A stretch of DNA of 64,000 bases from Lineus longissimus (lineage: Eukaryota > Nemertea > Pilidiophora > Heteronemertea > Lineidae), in NCBI RefSeq assembly GCF_910592395.1, contig NC_088311.1, positions 10,606,501 through 10,670,500 of the forward strand, in the 5' to 3' direction. The position numbers and the translations under genes were made by a program. The notes beneath the pieces were generated by a model. It saw nothing but the letters and a program-made list of their open reading frames with translations. It searched no databases and was not told where the DNA came from. Positions 61,101 to 64,000 of the stretch are shown here, one piece after another (position 1 is the first letter of the stretch; each line of letters begins with the position of its first letter).

Positions 61101-62319
61101 AGATTACTGGAAACCTGGAAAGATTGGTTGGACTTTTATTTTTGCATCTTCGGCATTGACAGATAAATTGCCAGGAAATTTATGGCACGAAAAATGAAGT
61201 GGTCGTTCCAGTAGGTTATTAGTATGAACGATACATAGCCCAACGGATTATTTGCTTGTAAATTGGGCTTTATTCTTGCTCCTTCAGCTGGTGCGGAACA
61301 ATGACTTTTACCAGTGGTGAAGTAGGTTATTGTATGAGACAGATCATTTCCTTGTAGAATGGAGTTTATTCTAATTGTTTCAGGTCTAAGTGAAACAATG
61401 ACTTCTTCCAATGGTGAAGAAGGTTATTGTATGAATCATGCAAAGCCCGATGGATCATTTCCTTGTATCATGGGCCTTATTCTTACTGTTTCAGGTCTAA
61501 GTGGAACACTGATTTCTACCAGTGGTCCAGTAGGATATTGTATGAATGATACAAAGCCCGACGGATCATTTCCTTGTATTATGGACTTTTTTCTTACTGT
61601 TTCAGGTCTAAGTGGAACAATGACTTCTACCAGTGGTCCAGTAGGTTATTGTATGAATGATACAAAGCCCGACGGATCATTTCCTTGTATCATGGGCCTT
61701 ATTCTTGCTTTTTCAGGTCTAAGTGGAACAATGACTTCTATCAGTGGTCCAGTAGGTTATTGTATGAATGATACAAAGCCCGACGGATCATTTCCTTTTA
61801 TCATGGGCCTTATTCTTGCTTTTTCAGGTCTAAGTGGAACAATGACTTCTACCAGTGGTCCAGTAGGTTATTGTATGAATGATACAAAGCCCGACGGATC
61901 ATTTCCTTTTATCATGGGCCTTATTCTTGCTTTTTCAGGTCTAAGTGGAACAATGACTTCTACCAGTGGTCCAGTAGGTTATTGTATGAATGATACAAAG
62001 CCCGACGGATCATTTCCTTTTATCATGGGCCTTATTCTTGCTTTTTCAGGTCTAAGTGGAACAATGACTTCTACCAGTGGTCCAGTAGGATATTGTATGA
62101 ATGATACAAAGCCCGACGGATCATTTCCTTGTATCATGGGCCTTATTCTTGCTTTTTCAGGTCTAAGTGGAACAATGACTTCTACCAGTGGTCCAGTAGG
62201 TTATTGTATGAATGATACAAAGCCCGACGGATCATTTCCTTTTATCATGGGCCTTATTCTTGCTTTTTAGCTCACCTCTTAGCAGAGGTGAGCTTATCCC
62301 ATACCGTGGCGTCCGTCGT

Positions 62320-62360
<41 letters not shown>

Positions 62361-63659
62361 CGTCGTCCGTTAGCAGGGCACGTTTCGTAACTGTTAGAGC
62401 TATTGAGTTGAAACTTGGTACACATGTACCCTTATGTAATGACACCTTGGAGACCGAGTTTCGGTCCGATTCGTTTCATGGTTTGGCCACCAGGGGGCCA
62501 AACGTTAAAAGTGAAAATATGCAATATCTCCCTTAATAGTAGTCGGGAAATTTTGAAAAAAATATGGTAGGTACTTCTAGCAAAGGTGCATCATATATCC
62601 TCCGGGTTTTTGATTTGATCTCCTTTTCAAGGTCACAGAGGTCAAATGGTGTAAATTGGCCATTAGGATGTAACGATGGCACGTTTCTAAACTGCAATGA
62701 CTATTGATACCAAATTTGGTACACATTTACCCCTTAGTCAGGTGATCTCAGGGACCGAAGTTTGGTCCAATATGATTCACCACTTGACCACCAGGGGGCA
62801 AAATCCAAAAACCTTAAAAATGTGATTATTCCTTAACTTCTTGCCCGATTGCCACCAATTTGATATCATGGGTACATCTAACCACCATACAGTATATGTC
62901 ACACAGGTTTTTAATTTGACCTTCTTGTCAAGGTCACAGAGGTCAAATGGCGTAAATTCGCCGTCAGGCCGTAACTATGGCACGTTTCTTAACTGCAATG
63001 ACTATTGATCACAAATTAAGTACACATGTACCCCTTGGTCAGGTGATCGCAGGTACCGAAGTTTGGTGCGATCTGATTTGCCGTTTGGCCTCCAGGGAGG
63101 GGGCCAAATCCTAAATTCTTCAAAATGCCATTATTTCTAGTTATGACTTGCCCGATTGGCACCAATTTTATGTCATAGGTACATCTAATTCTAACAACCA
63201 TTCAATGTGTCATCCGGGTCTTCTTTGATTTGACCTACTTTTCAAGGTCACATAGGTCGAATGTACTGTAAATTGGCCATTTTGGGGAAATTGTAATTGC
63301 TTGGACCTACATCAAACCTAACACTACATGACACAATACCATGCTCTTTATCCATCTTTCCTCCACATGAGGTGAGCACAATGGCCCTGGCCATTTCATT
63401 CAGGTCTAAGTGGAACAATGACTTCTACCAGTGGTCCAGTAGGTTATTGTATGAATGATACAAAGCCTGACGGATCATTTCCTTGTATTATGGACTTTAT
63501 TCTTACTGTTTCAGGTCTAAGTGGAACAGTGGTTTCTACCAGTGGTCCAGTAGGTAATTGTATGAATGATACAAAGCCCGACGGATCATTTCCTTGTATT
63601 ATGGGCTTTGTTCTGGCAGATAAATCCAAAGAATTGGCATCATTGTCAAAAGATGAAAG
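55169..63659 (+). CDS. Flavin-containing monoamine oxidase-like protein, first nine exons
   Basis: Exons: 55169-55241, 55899-55993, 56433-56570, 56829-56933, 57763-57854, 58579-58720, 59312-59461, 60938-61097, 63515-63659; phases agree. The ATG at 55169 follows a spliced 5' UTR. The Rossmann FAD-binding motif [10 protein letters not shown] is followed by [14 protein letters not shown], then [55 protein letters not shown] and [11 protein letters not shown], all matching MAO A/B in order. MAOs are outer-mitochondrial-membrane enzymes that oxidatively deaminate amines; cellular location cannot be told here because the C-terminal anchor and the covalent-FAD cysteine exon lie past the window. About 367 codons are present of an expected 520 or so. 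Exon 9 is preceded by a long array of copies of its own 5' part. Confidence 0.92.
55261..55472. mobile_element. TTAA MITE family A, copy 3 (reverse orientation)
   Basis: TTAA flanks at 55257-55260 and 55473-55476. It ends gaacgccgtacccct, the inverse of the family start. In oxidase intron 1, only 15 bp after the donor. Confidence 0.7.
56224..56324. promoter_or_regulatory. Three 20-bp palindromes with CRE-like half sites
   Basis: atgacgtagatctacgtcat at 56224-56243, a one-base variant at 56261-56280 and a three-base variant at 56305-56324. Each is an inverted pair of tgacgt. A cagtttggtgcccaatgacg block precedes the latter two. They lie in oxidase intron 2, about 110-210 bp before exon 3. Regulatory function is only a possibility. 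Confidence 0.45.
57045..57370 (+). mobile_element. LINE ORF2 3'-end remnant
   Basis: Translating with frame changes gives [18 protein letters not shown], then a basic stretch and [14 protein letters not shown], then [12 protein letters not shown]. This order (L-x-x-L-H-W-L-P ... F-x-x-x-G-P-x-L-W-N-x-L-P) is the conserved C-terminus of many non-LTR retrotransposon polymerases. It is frameshifted and dead, and lies in oxidase intron 4. Confidence 0.75.
57563..57726. mobile_element. Foldback MITE family C, copy 3, with 7-bp target duplication
   Basis: Begins tacagtgaaacctccctt and ends gagaggttctactgta. The 7-base direct repeat tataatg is present at 57556-57562 and 57727-57733. It ends 36 bp before oxidase exon 5. 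Confidence 0.8.
58006..58500. mobile_element. Diverged repeat related to the element at 62269-63399
   Basis: Shared landmarks with the later element are cgtcgtccattagcaaggca near the start, acttggtacatatg..ccc, and the end ggtgatcacaatggctctggccatttcat. It lies in oxidase intron 5. Confidence 0.6.
58826..59002. mobile_element. TTAA MITE family A, copy 4 (diverged)
   Basis: TTAA flanks at 58822-58825 and 59003-59006, with family-like internal blocks (ttacaaatttcaaac and gaaatttatat) but weak ends. Confidence 0.5.
59564..60027. mobile_element. 464-bp insertion inside the 50-bp minisatellite
   Basis: The minisatellite unit is broken at agactat (59557-59563) and resumes with agactat at 60028-60034. 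The intervening AT-rich sequence has no relation to the array. The 7-base repeat fits a target duplication but could also be the array's own motif. Confidence 0.5.
60028..60780. repeat. 50-bp minisatellite, 15 exact-period units
   Basis: The block ctattcataa recurs at 60031 and then every 50 bases to 60731. Units read ctattcataaatgttttgtc..ttcattgtttggcgctctat with few changes. A related founder unit lies at about 59500-59563. It sits in oxidase intron 7. Confidence 0.95.
61190..63514 (+). repeat. 111-bp exon-acceptor tandem array in front of oxidase exon 9
   Basis: Copies of the first part of exon 9 together with its acceptor (tttcag) begin at 61384, 61495, 61606, 61717, 61828, 61939, 62050, 62161, 63404 and 63515, the last being the true exon. 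Two degenerate units start near 61190 and 61288. The unit is 111 bases, 37 codons, so the frame is open from copy to copy. Each copy encodes [19 protein letters not shown], matching the MAO D-D-T-K-P-D-G segment. No donor separates the copies. A transposon interrupts copy eight. Confidence 0.95.
62269..63399. mobile_element. 1.13-kb repeat element interrupting the exon array
   Basis: It starts with a hairpin, gctcacctcttagcagaggtgagc, continues with a cgt-rich simple repeat (62305-62370) and three diverged subrepeats of about 300 bases, each with a cacgtttc-taactg block, an acttggtacacatgtacccc block, a ccaccaggggg block and an aaggtcacagaggtcaaatgg block. It ends ggtgagcacaatggccctggccatttcat. 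Related sequence is at 58006-58500. The class is unknown. Confidence 0.7.
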
Positions 63660-64000
63660 GTAAGTTTACCAGCCTTACTAAACCCTACTATGGCAATTAA
63701 CCCCCCCCCCCCCACTCAGCAATTTTAAGGGGGGTCCAGGGCTTTTACCGATATTCCAAATTGATCTCCATTCCTCGACGATAGCCAACTAAATTTGGAC
63801 ACTGGCCAAAATAAAAGGAACCCGAGTTGAAAATATTTTGTAATGGTTCAAAAAAATTCATCCAAAAATCCTACCAAATAAGAACTTTTCCATGCTATGT
63901 ATCTAGTACAGTGAAAAGCACTATATAAAAACTCACTTTCATCTTCATTATTATTGGCATCGAAGTTTGCGGGATGTTTCCCAATACTATCCTTGACATT
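63660..64000 (+). other. Start of oxidase intron 9
   Basis: It follows donor gtaagt at 63660. A poly-C run is at 63701-63714 and a SINE-tail-like agcactatataaaaactcac is near 63918. No exon is seen before the window ends. Confidence 0.6.

Noticed and set aside
61359-62270. 303-codon open frame of 37-residue repeats as a repetitive protein
   Set aside because: Each unit is a copy of the first part of MAO exon 9 plus its acceptor. The frame is open because the unit is 111 bases, and it ends in a transposon. It is an exon array, not a separate gene.

Overview
The window is nuclear DNA from a non-vertebrate animal. Genes are split into many short exons with GT/AG introns and conserved phases, and introns are crowded with MITEs, tRNA-derived SINEs, minisatellites and LINE scraps. 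The mix (gp130-like receptor, full EFR3, MAO-type oxidase, many TTAA-flanked MITEs) fits an invertebrate deuterostome or a lophotrochozoan; I cannot fix the species. Exons were assembled by hand from reading frame, splice sites and phase; every junction given for the main genes is phase-consistent.

Layout. (1) 687-16619, + strand: the 3' part of a class I cytokine-receptor-like gene (three Ig-like exons, five FN3 domains, one TM helix, a cytoplasmic tail); its 5' end is outside the window. (2) 16620-24474: intergenic, with several MITEs. (3) 24475-47547, - strand: a complete 20-exon EFR3 gene of about 800 codons, the palmitoylated plasma-membrane anchor of PI4-kinase III alpha. (4) 48331-50093, + strand: only the last two exons of an SLC38-type amino-acid transporter, the last one split by a Mutator-like element. 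(5) 53201-54312, - strand: only the last three exons of a PAP2-type lipid phosphate phosphatase. (6) 55169-63659, + strand: nine exons of an MAO-like flavin amine oxidase whose C-terminal third lies beyond the window.

The most unusual feature is a recurring pattern: tandem duplications that straddle exon-intron junctions and so copy splice sites. The MAO-like gene has ten copies of an exon start with its acceptor (exact 111-bp, in-frame period). The phosphatase has up to five copies of an exon end with its donor. EFR3 exon 6 has about five copies of its donor end. Whole-exon duplications also occur: two alternative half-FN3 exons in the receptor and a decaying second copy of EFR3 exon 4. Several transposons show clean TIRs and target-site duplications (TTAA, 5, 7, 9 and 10 bp).

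The genes do not form a pathway. EFR3, the lipid phosphatase and the receptor all act at the plasma membrane, but nothing in the sequence suggests that their proximity is functional.
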